From: Candidatus Sulfotelmatobacter sp.
GTDB taxonomy: Bacteria > Acidobacteriota > Terriglobia > Terriglobales > Acidobacteriaceae
DNA length: 42,330 nucleotides
Direction of reading: 5' to 3'
Assembly (NCBI GenBank): GCA_025928375.1
Contig: JAICJP010000003.1
Coordinates: 1-42,330, forward strand
Part shown: positions 1 through 8,132 of the stretch, one piece after another
Layout: every line of letters starts with the position of its first letter
Numbering within the stretch: position 1 is the first letter of the stretch
The notes under the pieces: model-generated
Databases searched by the model: none
The model's input: only the letters and a program-made list of their open reading frames with translations
Told to the model about the DNA's origin: nothing
Made by a program: the position numbers and the translations under genes

Positions 1-441
1 ACCCTATTTGGGACTATTGAACCCGCGGAAGCACCGCTGATTGAGGCCGCCGCCCGCAAGAAGAATGGGTGGCTGCCGCTTCTGACTGTTCTGTTCCTGA
101 TTTCCTATGCCCTGATGACTATGCTGATTGTCGAACAGGGCAATACCATCGAGTCCCAGCGCGCCCTGATCCGTGAACTGTTAACCGACAGCAAAGAACT
201 TTCCGCAGCTAAGGCGAACGCGCATAGGCAAGAAGCGGCGCAAGCGCCCCAAACAGCCAGACCGCAGAAGATCGTACCGCAGAACCCGTCGACCCAGGCA
301 CCAAGCAACAAAACCCCGTCTTCCCAGGCAGGTTCGCAGTTGAGTGTGCAAGACCGGGCAGCACAGCAGAAGCCGTTCCGCATGCCAGCAAAGCCCGCGT
401 CCGATGTTGGAGACAATTCACGGGTGCTGGTCACTATTTAG
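1..441 (+). CDS. C-terminal part of a single-pass membrane protein (5' end outside window)
   Basis: Frame 1 is open from the first base to the TAG ending at 441, so the ORF-track start at 115 is only an internal Met and the gene begins before the window. The visible part has a short charged segment (ARKKNGW), then one hydrophobic helix (LPLLTVLFLISYALMTMLIV). A hydrophilic stretch of about 100 residues follows, rich in Ala, Gln, Pro and Ser, with no recognisable enzyme motif. Positive charges before the helix suggest an inside N-terminus with the Pro/Gln-rich tail outside the membrane. The part just after the helix (QGNTIESQRALIRELL) could form a short coiled coil. The function cannot be assigned from this fragment. 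Confidence 0.75.
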   Translation, partial: TLFGTIEPAEAPLIEAAARKKNGWLPLLTVLFLISYALMTMLIVEQGNTIESQRALIRELLTDSKELSAAKANAHRQEAAQAPQTARPQKIVPQNPSTQAPSNKTPSSQAGSQLSVQDRAAQQKPFRMPAKPASDVGDNSRVLVTI

Positions 442-534
442 TCCAATTAAGCAGGCGAAGACCTGCGGCTTTGCAAGCTTCACCGGTAAGCGTTCTGGCA
501 ACTAAGGTAGGAAGTTAAGACCCAGGTGGAAACA

Positions 535-783
535 ATGAAGCTTCTGACCCTAGCATTGTTGTTGACTCTGCCGTCTGGCTGGTTAGGTCCCAGGAAACCG
601 GTGGCGCAACCCACGAGCCAGTTGTCCAAGCACTCGCGCGGTGGCCGATGGTACTTCGCGGCCAGTGGTCACGCGATTTACTGCTACGGCCCTGTGATGA
701 CAGTTCCACAAGCGAATGGCGATTTGCAGCGGGTGGCGACCTTGTGCCGGGATGGCAGCCCCGTGGTTCCGCTGAAGGACTAG
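535..783 (+). CDS. Small secreted protein, function unknown
   Basis: This is an 82-residue ORF. I start it at ATG 535 rather than the track's GTG 526, because AGGTGG lies about 6 nt upstream of the ATG and the protein then begins directly with a signal-peptide-like MKLLTLALLLTLPSG. The mature part has two Cys residues (IYCYGP and TLCRDG) that could form one disulfide after export, and otherwise no family I recognise. It lies between the membrane-protein tail and pirin, on the same strand, with about 90-100 bp on either side. Signal peptide plus ribosome-binding site make it a credible gene; function is unknown. Confidence 0.55.
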   Translation: MKLLTLALLLTLPSGWLGPRKPVAQPTSQLSKHSRGGRWYFAASGHAIYCYGPVMTVPQANGDLQRVATLCRDGSPVVPLKD

Positions 784-884
784 CAGTAGCCCTGCAACTT
801 GGGTCACCCGCGTCCAAATGGGGTGCCGCTGCATCCAACCCTCCACACGTACAATGTACCGGCTTTGTAGCCTGTGGAGGAGTT

Positions 885-1787
885 ATGTCCATTCGACCCG
901 TCAAGCGGCTTATCAAATCCAAACCCACGCTCGAAGGCGCGGGAGTGCATCTTCGGCGAGCCTTCGGCTTCGGCAACACGGGAGAGTTTGATCCCTTTCT
1001 GCTGCTGGACGACTTCCGCAACGATGTCCCGGAAGATTATTTGGCTGGATTCCCATGGCACCCGCACCGGGGAATTGAGACGGTGACCTATGTGCTTGCC
1101 GGAACCGTGGAGCATGGAGACAGCATGGGCAATCACGGGGCAATCGCGGCCGGTGACGTGCAGTGGATGACTGCCGGCAGTGGCATCATCCATCAGGAGA
1201 TGCCAAAGGGCGACACCACAGGGCGAATGCACGGGTTTCAACTCTGGGCGAATCTGCCGTCCGCCCTCAAGATGACCGCGCCGCGCTATCAGGAAGTGAA
1301 GGCGGGCGACATCCCCGAGGTCACTGACGACGACGGTACGCACGTGCGCATTGTCAGCGGCAGCTTCTGGGGAAAAAAGGGGCCGGTGGACGGGATTGCA
1401 GCAGATCCGATCTATCTTGATGTTTCCGTACCACCGGGCGAGCGAAAGATGCTGCCCGTCGAAACCACCCGTCACGCGTTCGCATACGTGTTCGCGGGTG
1501 ACGGGAAATTCTGCAACGCGTCGGGTCCGCTGGCGGTGCCGACCGAGAGTTTGGGTTGGGCCGACACTCGTCCTCCCGCCGACGCGGAGAATCGCTCTCT
1601 GGTCGTTTTCGATCGCGGGGATGAGGTTTCGGTGCAAGCAGGCGAGGACGGTATCCGCTTTCTGCTCGTCTCCGGCAAGCCCCTGCAAGAACCCGTCGCA
1701 TGGTACGGGCCCATTGTGATGAACACGCAACAAGAGCTGCAGCAGGCCTTCAACGAACTGGAGAAAGGTACGTTCTTGAAGAAATAG
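885..1787 (+). CDS. Pirin family protein (bicupin)
   Basis: This 300-residue protein matches the pirin family, iron-binding bicupins; some members have quercetinase activity and others act as regulators. The metal-binding signature is present in the N-terminal cupin: HPHRGIET with two His, then GIIHQEMP supplying the third His and the Glu. The MTAGSGIIHQE block is typical of pirins. The C-terminal cupin ends in GPIVMNTQQEL, also typical. The ORF track extends back to 648, but that part shows no similarity. ATG 885 is preceded by a strong GGAGGAG and gives the usual start MSIRPVKRL. It is likely cytosolic; the in vivo substrate is not evident. It is followed 61 nt later by mutM. Confidence 0.92.
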   Translation: MSIRPVKRLIKSKPTLEGAGVHLRRAFGFGNTGEFDPFLLLDDFRNDVPEDYLAGFPWHPHRGIETVTYVLAGTVEHGDSMGNHGAIAAGDVQWMTAGSGIIHQEMPKGDTTGRMHGFQLWANLPSALKMTAPRYQEVKAGDIPEVTDDDGTHVRIVSGSFWGKKGPVDGIAADPIYLDVSVPPGERKMLPVETTRHAFAYVFAGDGKFCNASGPLAVPTESLGWADTRPPADAENRSLVVFDRGDEVSVQAGEDGIRFLLVSGKPLQEPVAWYGPIVMNTQQELQQAFNELEKGTFLKK

Positions 1788-1848
1788 CCACGGGCTGTAG
1801 CACTCCGATGCTTGATGCGCATCAGCCTCCGGCACGGTTGAATATCTC

Positions 1849-2739
1849 ATGCCTGAACTCCCCGAAGTTGAAACTATTGCGCGCGGACTGGCCAAGCGGG
1901 TCACGGGAGACGTCATCGAATCCGTGTGGCTGGGGCAGAAGAAAGAGCCGCTGAAATCACCCGCAGCGCAGATCGCGCGAGCGCTGGAGCACAGGAGGAT
2001 CTCCTCCGTGCGGCGCATGGGCAAGCACATCGTTTTCGATCTGCAGCCTGATGATGTTGAGCCCAGGCCGGTGCGGGCGAGCTCAAAGAGCCGGCGGAGG
2101 GTTTCCGAAGCGGCGAAGGCGGGCGTGGGCGCCCGGGCCGCTTCCCACGTCCAATGGATCGTTCACCTGGGGATGACCGGGAGCCTGCGGGTGTGCGAGG
2201 CGCAGACCGAGATTGCCAAACACACGCACGCCATTCTGAAGCTGAGCTCGGGCCGCGAATTGCGGTTCGTGGATCCGCGCCGCTTCGGGCGTCTCAGCGT
2301 GGCCACGGCATTCGATGCCGCTGGCGTCGAACCGCTCGAAGTCGATCTCGACCGCTTCGTTTCGCTCTTCCGCCGGCGCAAAACTCCCATCAAGAGCGCG
2401 CTGCTCAACCAAAAGCTCCTGCGCGGAGTGGGCAACATCTATGCGGATGAGTCGTTATTCCGCGCCGGCATTCGGCCGCGCCGGCGCGCTTCCAGCGTGA
2501 CGAGCGATCAGCTCAAAAAACTGTACGTGGGACTGCAGCAGGTGCTCAGTGAAGCCATTGCACTCGGGGGGTCATCGATTTCGGATTATGTAGATGCCGA
2601 CGGAGAAGAAGGATTCTTCCAGTTGCAGCATCGGGTTTACGGACGCGAGGGCGAGCCCTGCCGCGTCTGCAAAACTCCGATCAAGCGCGTGGTGATTGCC
2701 GGGCGCAGCAGCCATTATTGCCCCACATGCCAGAAGTAA
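1849..2739 (+). CDS. mutM: Formamidopyrimidine-DNA glycosylase (Fpg/MutM)
   Basis: This bifunctional DNA glycosylase/AP lyase excises oxidised purines such as 8-oxoguanine. The N-terminus MPELPEVETI gives the catalytic Pro (after Met removal) and Glu. The conserved Lys is in RRMGKHIVFDL (about residue 59). HLGMTGSL and the helix-two-turn-helix segment (LLRGVGNIYADE) are intact. The C-terminus is a zinc finger with CRVC and CPTC pairs around the DNA-contacting Arg (IAGRSSHYCPTC). At 296 residues it is longer than the usual ~270 because of a Lys/Arg/Ala-rich insert of about 30 residues (roughly 69-100) in the N-terminal domain, just before VHLGMTG. The start is fixed because Pro2 is essential. 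Confidence 0.97.
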   Translation: MPELPEVETIARGLAKRVTGDVIESVWLGQKKEPLKSPAAQIARALEHRRISSVRRMGKHIVFDLQPDDVEPRPVRASSKSRRRVSEAAKAGVGARAASHVQWIVHLGMTGSLRVCEAQTEIAKHTHAILKLSSGRELRFVDPRRFGRLSVATAFDAAGVEPLEVDLDRFVSLFRRRKTPIKSALLNQKLLRGVGNIYADESLFRAGIRPRRRASSVTSDQLKKLYVGLQQVLSEAIALGGSSISDYVDADGEEGFFQLQHRVYGREGEPCRVCKTPIKRVVIAGRSSHYCPTCQK

Positions 2740-2839
2740 GGAGCTGCATTTGATTCTTCATTGACCGCAAAGCAGCAGCAGTTCGATCAACGATCAACCA
2801 TCATCATTCGGCGATTGATTTCTGTTACCCTCATCCGTT

Positions 2840-3859
2840 ATGCCTGACTACTCGATTGGCGTGGACATGGGCGGCACCAACCTGCGGATTGCGGCCATTA
2901 CCACGGAAGGGCAGCTGCTCGAAAAAATTACATTGGGCGTGAAGGTCGCGCTCGGACGCGACTACGTCATCGGCGAAATGTGCGACGCCATCCAGCGCTT
3001 GACCGAGCAGTATCGCGGGACGGGGCGCTTTCTGGGGGCGGGCATCGGGGTGCCCGGCATCATCGACGTGGAAAAGGGCATGATGCGGAAATCGGCCAAC
3101 CTGCCGGGATGGACGGACTATCCGGTGCGCGATGAGATCGAGCGCCGCCTCGGAGCGCGCATCTTTTTGGATAACGATGCGAACGTCGCCGCTCTGGGAG
3201 AAAAGTGGCTGGGCGCCGGGCGCGATGCTGACAACATGGCGATGCTGACATTAGGCACAGGAATCGGCGGCGCCATCGTCCTCGGCGGCAAACTGTTTTA
3301 TGGGATGAGCGGCATGGCGGGAGAGTTCGGTCACGTGACCATCGAGCCCAAGGGAGTGCTTTGCGGCTGCGGGAACCGCGGCTGCGCAGAACGGTACGCG
3401 TCGGCGACTGCAGTGGTGAGGATGGCGCGGGAGGCGATTGAGTCCGGCCAAGCCCCCGAACTGGCGAAAGCTGCGAGTTCGGATCCGGAGTTCAGCGCAA
3501 AATCCGTGTATATTCTGGCCATTCAGGGGAACCCGGACGCGCAGCGCATCTTCGAACGCTTTGGCGAGGTTCTCGGAATTCTGATGGCCGATCTGGTCAA
3601 TGTGCTTGATCTCGACATGTTCGTGATTGGCGGCGGAGTGGTTAGCGCGTGGGACGCCTTCGCACCCAAAATGTTCGCTGAACTGCGTGAGCGATCGCTG
3701 GTGTATGCGGCCAGCGCTCCTGAGGACGCAACGGCAAAGAAAGAAGGCGCGTCGGCGCAGATCGCAAACTACTCGCGCAAGAAGACCATCATCACGCAAG
3801 CGCTGCTGGGAAGCGACGCCGGGCTTTATGGAGCAGCGCGCCTGCCGGATTTGGCCTGA
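2840..3859 (+). CDS. glk: ROK family sugar kinase, probably glucokinase
   Basis: This 339-residue member of the ROK (repressor, ORF, kinase) family lacks the N-terminal helix-turn-helix of ROK repressors, so it is a kinase. The phosphate-binding loop is GVDMGGTNLR near the N-terminus. LDNDANVAALGE (about 110-121) carries the catalytic base Asp. GTGIGGAIV is the second phosphate loop. The ROK zinc site is complete: GHVTIEP with its His, then CGCGNRGC with three Cys. This pattern is typical of glucokinases that phosphorylate glucose to glucose-6-phosphate, although N-acetylmannosamine or other hexose kinases share it. It is convergent with the next gene, with only 3 nt between stops. Confidence 0.88.
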   Translation: MPDYSIGVDMGGTNLRIAAITTEGQLLEKITLGVKVALGRDYVIGEMCDAIQRLTEQYRGTGRFLGAGIGVPGIIDVEKGMMRKSANLPGWTDYPVRDEIERRLGARIFLDNDANVAALGEKWLGAGRDADNMAMLTLGTGIGGAIVLGGKLFYGMSGMAGEFGHVTIEPKGVLCGCGNRGCAERYASATAVVRMAREAIESGQAPELAKAASSDPEFSAKSVYILAIQGNPDAQRIFERFGEVLGILMADLVNVLDLDMFVIGGGVVSAWDAFAPKMFAELRERSLVYAASAPEDATAKKEGASAQIANYSRKKTIITQALLGSDAGLYGAARLPDLA

Positions 3860-3862
3860 GGT

Positions 3863-5224
3863 CTATTTCAGGACCGGCTTGTCGTCGATCCATTCAATTT
3901 GCTCCAGCGTAGCAGGCGCGACTGGCTGCTGGCGCGGGATTCTCAGCACCATCTTGCCGTTGCGAGTGGTGATCTCACCGCCATTGGCCAGCAACACCTT
4001 CAATCCCACCTGCGCTGTGTCTTCGGCGAGGACGTCAATTTCGTAGGAATCGGGAAGCCCGGCCAGCGTCTTATTCCAGTAGGTGTTGTGTAGGGGCTCG
4101 CGGTATTCGGCTGGAATGGCGTGGGCCCCGATCAGTGTTCCAAGAATTCCTGCGGCGTTCGAAGGATTGCAATCGGCATCCTGACCGCCGCGGGTGGCAT
4201 AGTTCATGGTCTTGTACCAGTCGCCTTCGCCATAGAGCAGGCCCATGACCACGTAGCCGCCGTTCAGCTTGGCATCGATGTTGAAGGGCTGCTTGTAGCC
4301 GTCGGGGCAATGATCGACCTCACCCCACTTCGCCTGCAGCAGGTGCCAGGTTTTCAGCCAGTCGTTGGGATTCTCGTCATGCCAGCGGATCACATCGCGA
4401 ATCAACTGCGCGTACAGGCTCTTGGCGGGAATCGCCTTCAGCCCGTTCTCTACCACCTCTCGAATGTTTTTCACGAAAAAGGCTTGGGTATACATCGCCG
4501 AAATGAACATCCCCCCATAGACGCCGTCGCCGTAATTCATGATGTGACCCATGCGTTCGCCGTAGCGGTTCGATACCTGGGGCATGCCCGGGGAGATCAT
4601 TCCGAAGACGTCAGACTCGATCTGAAAATCGATGTCGTCGGCGTGCAGGTTGTATCGCGGGTTACCGGAATCCGGCGGCAGGATGCCCTTGCGAATATTC
4701 TTCAGGCCGGCATCATTGGCATGCCAGACTTGCCGGATTTTGGCGTCCCACTCGTGCGCGACGGTTACAGGATCAACATCGATACCGTAGCGCCGCAGGC
4801 AGTAGAGAAATAGCAGATTGATGTAGATGTCGTCGTTGTCGGGAGCGCCGAAGCTGGGATGTTCCTTTTCGGAGTTGGCGATGAAGTCATGAATGATGAC
4901 GATCTTCTGATCGTCGGCTTCGCGGGTAATGGGTTCCCAGCTTTCCTGGCCGGGCTTATTGGCGGCTCGCGCCCGGTAAGCCTTCATGCGACTGGGCGAG
5001 AGAGGCCAATCGGTGATATCGAATCCGATGGGCGTGTTCTGGTATTGGAATTCCCATGGTTGGCCAAAGGTGACCCCGATCATCTTGCCCATCCACGCAC
5101 CCTGCACTTTGTCGAGGTATGTGTCCCAGGTCAACTCCCGCATGGGGGTGGCATTCTGGGCGTGCGATGTGCAACTAGCAGTCGTCGTGATCACCAGCAA
5201 AAGTAGCGGGACGAGTGGCCTCAT
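3863..5224 (-). CDS. Exported ADP-ribosylglycohydrolase-fold protein
   Basis: This is a 453-residue protein with a signal peptide (MRPLVPLLLLVITTTASC), where TASC resembles a lipobox, so it may be a lipoprotein. The remainder has the all-helical ARH fold signatures: GAWMGKMIGVTFG near the start of the mature part, an acidic block PDNDDIYINLLFL at about 128-140 where ARH enzymes have TDDT, and GGQDADCNPSNAAGILG near the C-terminus where they have DADT. These blocks hold the dimetal ligands in characterised ARHs. The export signal and altered blocks suggest the substrate is not intracellular ADP-ribosyl-arginine; a glycoside is possible. An SD-like GGAG precedes the ATG. It is the last gene of the trpS-to-hisC strand run, 44 nt after hisC. 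Confidence 0.8.
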   Translation of the reverse strand: MRPLVPLLLLVITTTASCTSHAQNATPMRELTWDTYLDKVQGAWMGKMIGVTFGQPWEFQYQNTPIGFDITDWPLSPSRMKAYRARAANKPGQESWEPITREADDQKIVIIHDFIANSEKEHPSFGAPDNDDIYINLLFLYCLRRYGIDVDPVTVAHEWDAKIRQVWHANDAGLKNIRKGILPPDSGNPRYNLHADDIDFQIESDVFGMISPGMPQVSNRYGERMGHIMNYGDGVYGGMFISAMYTQAFFVKNIREVVENGLKAIPAKSLYAQLIRDVIRWHDENPNDWLKTWHLLQAKWGEVDHCPDGYKQPFNIDAKLNGGYVVMGLLYGEGDWYKTMNYATRGGQDADCNPSNAAGILGTLIGAHAIPAEYREPLHNTYWNKTLAGLPDSYEIDVLAEDTAQVGLKVLLANGGEITTRNGKMVLRIPRQQPVAPATLEQIEWIDDKPVLK

Positions 5225-5268
5225 CGGGTCTCCGGCAAAGATAGCATTGGTGATGCGCAGGAAGCCGT

Positions 5269-6411
5269 CTATTGTCCCACAACGCGCGTGTCGGGAGACC
5301 TGCGAGCGATCTCCTGGGCGGCATGCAGGAGGGCATCATTCTGCTGGGGCGTGCCGATGGTGACGCGAATACATCCCGGTGCGCCCCAAGCCTCCAGGGG
5401 CCGCACGCTGATGCCCTGCCCACGAAGGCGAAGGGCAAAGGCGGCCGCCTCTTGACCTACGTTGCAATACAGGAAGTTTGCCCAGGTCGGGACCACATGA
5501 AAGCCCAATTCAGAAAGACCGACGCCCAGACTCTGAGCCTGTTCTGCGTTGTTGGCGAGTGTCTCCAGAACGTGATCTTCATCTGCGGTGGCGGCGAGCG
5601 CGGCAGCTTGCGCGACGGATGAAACTGAAAATGTATTTCGCATCCTTGCACAGTAAGCCATGAGTTCGGCGGGCCCCATGCCGTAACCGATGCGCAGGCC
5701 AGCCAGGCCGTGAACTTTCGAGAATGTCCTGAGCACGACCACATTTTCCGTTCCCCGCAGGTAGTCGAGTGACCGGGAATAGTTCACTTTGCGCTTCTCC
5801 GCAAAATGCGCGGCAAACTCGTAATACGCCTCGTCCAGCACGATGACGACATGGCCGGGGACCTGTGCAATGAACTGGTCGATCGACTCCGCATCGAGCA
5901 TCGTCCCGGTTGGATTGTTCGGATTTGCCAGGAAGATCAGGCGCGTGTGCTCGTTAATCAGGTCCAGGATGGCGGGAAGATTGATGTGGTCGCCACGCAT
6001 GGGCGCTTCGATCAGTTGCGCTCCGCTGGCACGCACTGCCATTCCATAAACGACGAACGAACGCTCGCTGGTAATCGCGTTGAGCCCGGGTCCGAGCAAA
6101 GTCTGGCAGAGTAGCGAGAGCATCTGCGTTGAGCCCGCGCTGATCAGGATCTGTTCGCCGGGAAGCTGGTGAACGTCTGCAAGCTTCCGGCGCAGCGGGA
6201 TGGAGTCGTCGTCGGGATAGAGATTCGAAGTATTCAGGGCGGCTGCTGCCGCTTCCAGAGCGAGCGGTGAAGGGCCAAACGGGTTTTCGTTGGCATCGAG
6301 CCGGATCACGGCAGATCCAACATTCGCCCTATCATCGTTGCGGGATGGGGAGGAAAAAAAGCCCAAGCTCTCGCGCGCGGGCAGTGACATCAGATCAAAG
6401 AATCGGGTCAT
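5269..6411 (-). CDS. hisC: Histidinol-phosphate aminotransferase family (PLP fold type I)
   Basis: This 380-residue class I/II aminotransferase is of the HisC type. The N-terminal LDANENPFGPSP is the HisC substrate-binding signature. ANPNNPTGT and VLDEAYYEF follow in the usual order. RTFSKVHGLAGLRIGYG contains the PLP-binding Lys, and the C-terminal GCIRVTIGTPQQND holds the carboxylate-binding Arg. The reaction is glutamate plus imidazole acetol phosphate to histidinol phosphate. No other his genes are nearby, so it may instead act on aromatic or other amino acids, as several HisC paralogues do. The gene starts 9 nt after the rluB stop, suggesting co-transcription with the upstream run. Confidence 0.85.
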   Translation of the reverse strand: MTRFFDLMSLPARESLGFFSSPSRNDDRANVGSAVIRLDANENPFGPSPLALEAAAAALNTSNLYPDDDSIPLRRKLADVHQLPGEQILISAGSTQMLSLLCQTLLGPGLNAITSERSFVVYGMAVRASGAQLIEAPMRGDHINLPAILDLINEHTRLIFLANPNNPTGTMLDAESIDQFIAQVPGHVVIVLDEAYYEFAAHFAEKRKVNYSRSLDYLRGTENVVVLRTFSKVHGLAGLRIGYGMGPAELMAYCARMRNTFSVSSVAQAAALAATADEDHVLETLANNAEQAQSLGVGLSELGFHVVPTWANFLYCNVGQEAAAFALRLRGQGISVRPLEAWGAPGCIRVTIGTPQQNDALLHAAQEIARRSPDTRVVGQ

Positions 6412-6420
6412 GGGGGCAGC

Positions 6421-7179
6421 TCATCGCAGGGTTTTCCTGTCCGTACCTTTGGTTGCCGATTTCAGGCGCTGCACTTCCTTCAGCGTAAGTTGACGAAATT
6501 CTCCTGGCGGCACATCCAGAGTGAGAGGGCCGTACCGAACCCTTTTAATTTTCTCGACATGGTGGCCAACCGCCTCAAACATGCGCCGGATCTGGCGATT
6601 GCGCCCCTCGATCAGGGTGATTTCGTACCAGGGATTCGCCGCTTCTTTGACCACGCGAACAGCAGCAGGAGCGGTGCGCACGCGCTTGCCGTCGTCGGTT
6701 GCTATGGACAACCCTTTGCGTAATTTCTCCAGGGCTTCTTCGCGGGGAGTGCCGGCGATCTTGACCAGGTAAGTCTTAGCCACGTGGGAAGCCGCCTTCA
6801 TGAGTTGGTTCGCCAGTTCTCCATCGTTGGTGAGGAGCAGTAGACCTTCGCTGGCGTAGTCGAGCCGTCCCACAGGATAGACGCGTCCTCGGATCCCGCG
6901 GAGCAGGTCCATGACTGTAGGCCGTTTCTGGGGATCACTCATCGTGGTGACGTAACCTTTGGGCTTGTTCAGCAGGAAATATGCATGACGTTGTTCGCTG
7001 GGCTGAAGCAGCTTGCCATTGACGCGGATGTGATCAGTTTCCGGATCAGCCTTGCTGCCCAGTTCGGTGACCGTGGTTCCATTGACCTTTACGTGGCCGG
7101 AACTGATCAATTCTTCGGCTTTGCGGCGGGAGGCGACTCCGGCGGCGGCGATGATCTTTTGCAGGCGTTCCGCAGGCAT
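6421..7179 (-). CDS. rluB: RsuA/RluB/RluE family rRNA pseudouridine synthase
   Basis: This 252-residue protein has an N-terminal S4 RNA-binding domain (RLQKIIAAAGVASRRKAEELI, then VKVNG) and a catalytic domain with the catalytic Asp in GRLDYASEGLLLLTNDG. KPKGYVTT and GRNRQIRRMFEAVGH are further family blocks. It isomerises a uridine in rRNA; RluB (23S helix 89 region) is the most likely subclass because scpA-scpB-rluB clusters are common in many bacteria, but RsuA or RluE cannot be excluded from sequence alone. It lies 136 nt downstream of scpB on the same strand. Confidence 0.9.
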   Translation of the reverse strand: MPAERLQKIIAAAGVASRRKAEELISSGHVKVNGTTVTELGSKADPETDHIRVNGKLLQPSEQRHAYFLLNKPKGYVTTMSDPQKRPTVMDLLRGIRGRVYPVGRLDYASEGLLLLTNDGELANQLMKAASHVAKTYLVKIAGTPREEALEKLRKGLSIATDDGKRVRTAPAAVRVVKEAANPWYEITLIEGRNRQIRRMFEAVGHHVEKIKRVRYGPLTLDVPPGEFRQLTLKEVQRLKSATKGTDRKTLR

Positions 7180-7315
7180 GTAGGTAGGATGCTACCACTA
7201 GAATGGACGAAGGAGCTGTGCACCCGCTACTGCATCAGCGACGACTAGGCGGGGCGGATCAAGTTCCGCACCGTTTCAGCGATGCTGGGCCAGATGCAAG
7301 AGCTGGCGGGGCGGC

Positions 7316-8035
7316 TTATCCCGCTTTTTCCGTTTCCTCTACCCTCTGCTCTGGGGCTTCCGAAACCTGCTGGGCCCCGTCCGGCTGGGCGTCGGCGGCT
7401 GCCGGTTGCCCGTTACTGGGCTGCGCTTGCTCAGGTTGTGTCGCGGTCTCGGCTGGCATCAACTCGGACTGAAATGATTCCGCGACCAACTTTTCGAACT
7501 CCTCCATGCTGGGCAATTCATTTACGTCCTTCAGCCCAAATCGCATAAGGAATTCCTTCGTGGTTTTGTACAGAATGGGCCGCCCGATGACCTGCTTACG
7601 GCCCGCGGTGGTGATCAGCTTGCGCTCGAGCAGCGTTCCGATGACGCCGCCGGAATCCACTCCGCGGATGTCATTGATCTCAGGAACGGTTACTGGTTGC
7701 TTGTAAGCAATGACCGCCAAGGTTTCCAGCGCTGGCAGAGAGAGACGGATGGGAGGTTTAAGGCTCTTGGCGAAGGAGCGCACCACTTCGTGCTGCTCGG
7801 GTTTGGTGGACATGCGATACCCGCCCGCGACCTGGCGAATCTCAATGCCGTGGTCTTCGGACCCGTATTGGCCGACAAGCTCTTCCAGGCAGGAGCGCAC
7901 CCGAGATTTAATCTCGCCGTCGGCAGAAATTCCCTCCGCGACGAGCGTGTCTTTGACCAGCGCGGTCATCTGGTCGAGTGTGATCGGAGTCTCGGTCGCG
8001 TAAATGATGGCTTCGAGTTGAGCTTTTAAAGACAT
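7316..8035 (-). CDS. scpB: Segregation and condensation protein B (ScpB)
   Basis: ScpB is the winged-helix partner of ScpA and the SMC ATPase in the bacterial condensin complex. I start at ATG 8035 (MSLKAQLEAIIYATETPI), which matches the family N-terminus; the track start at 8077 adds 14 residues with no family similarity, and neither start has a good SD. LSLPALETLAVIAYKQPVTVPEINDIRGVDSGGVI is the highly conserved second wHTH. The last ~50 residues are a low-complexity Gln/Ala/Pro/Glu tail not found in typical ScpB and probably disordered. It lies 97 nt downstream of scpA. Confidence 0.93.
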   Translation of the reverse strand: MSLKAQLEAIIYATETPITLDQMTALVKDTLVAEGISADGEIKSRVRSCLEELVGQYGSEDHGIEIRQVAGGYRMSTKPEQHEVVRSFAKSLKPPIRLSLPALETLAVIAYKQPVTVPEINDIRGVDSGGVIGTLLERKLITTAGRKQVIGRPILYKTTKEFLMRFGLKDVNELPSMEEFEKLVAESFQSELMPAETATQPEQAQPSNGQPAAADAQPDGAQQVSEAPEQRVEETEKAG

Positions 8036-8053
8036 TGAAGTTAGTTCCGTAGC

Positions 8054-8073
8054 GATAGCCCTTGGGCTGTCCC
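8054..8073. repeat. Short hairpin repeat (GATAGCCC-TT-GGGCTGTC)
   Basis: An 8-bp inverted repeat with a 2-nt loop and one G-T pair lies between scpA and the chosen scpB start. It belongs to a set of similar GGACAGCC-type hairpins seen at 18444, 22236, 33880 and 41603. It would fold in the scpA-scpB transcript just before scpB. It is not followed by a T-tract on the minus strand, so it is not an obvious terminator. Confidence 0.4.
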
Positions 8074-8132
8074 GCAAAGGCGAAGCGGAGCGGACAAAAC
8101 CAGCGGCCGCTGAGTATCAACTCTGCTCCCTG

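Noticed and set aside
450-500. Possible GEMM-type (c-di-GMP) riboswitch remnant, seen as GCAAAGCCGCAGG on the minus strand
   Set aside because: Only one core block and a small hairpin are present. The paired GGCAAACC-like 5' arm and the tetraloop-receptor arm are missing, and the strand points into the end of a coding region.
804-2030. 408-residue minus-strand ORF across pirin and mutM
   Set aside because: It runs antisense to two well-supported genes (pirin and mutM) and shows no domain.
4121-4813. 230-residue plus-strand ORF opposite the ARH-like gene
   Set aside because: It is a shadow of the minus-strand gene, which has a signal peptide and family motifs; the plus-strand translation matches no family.
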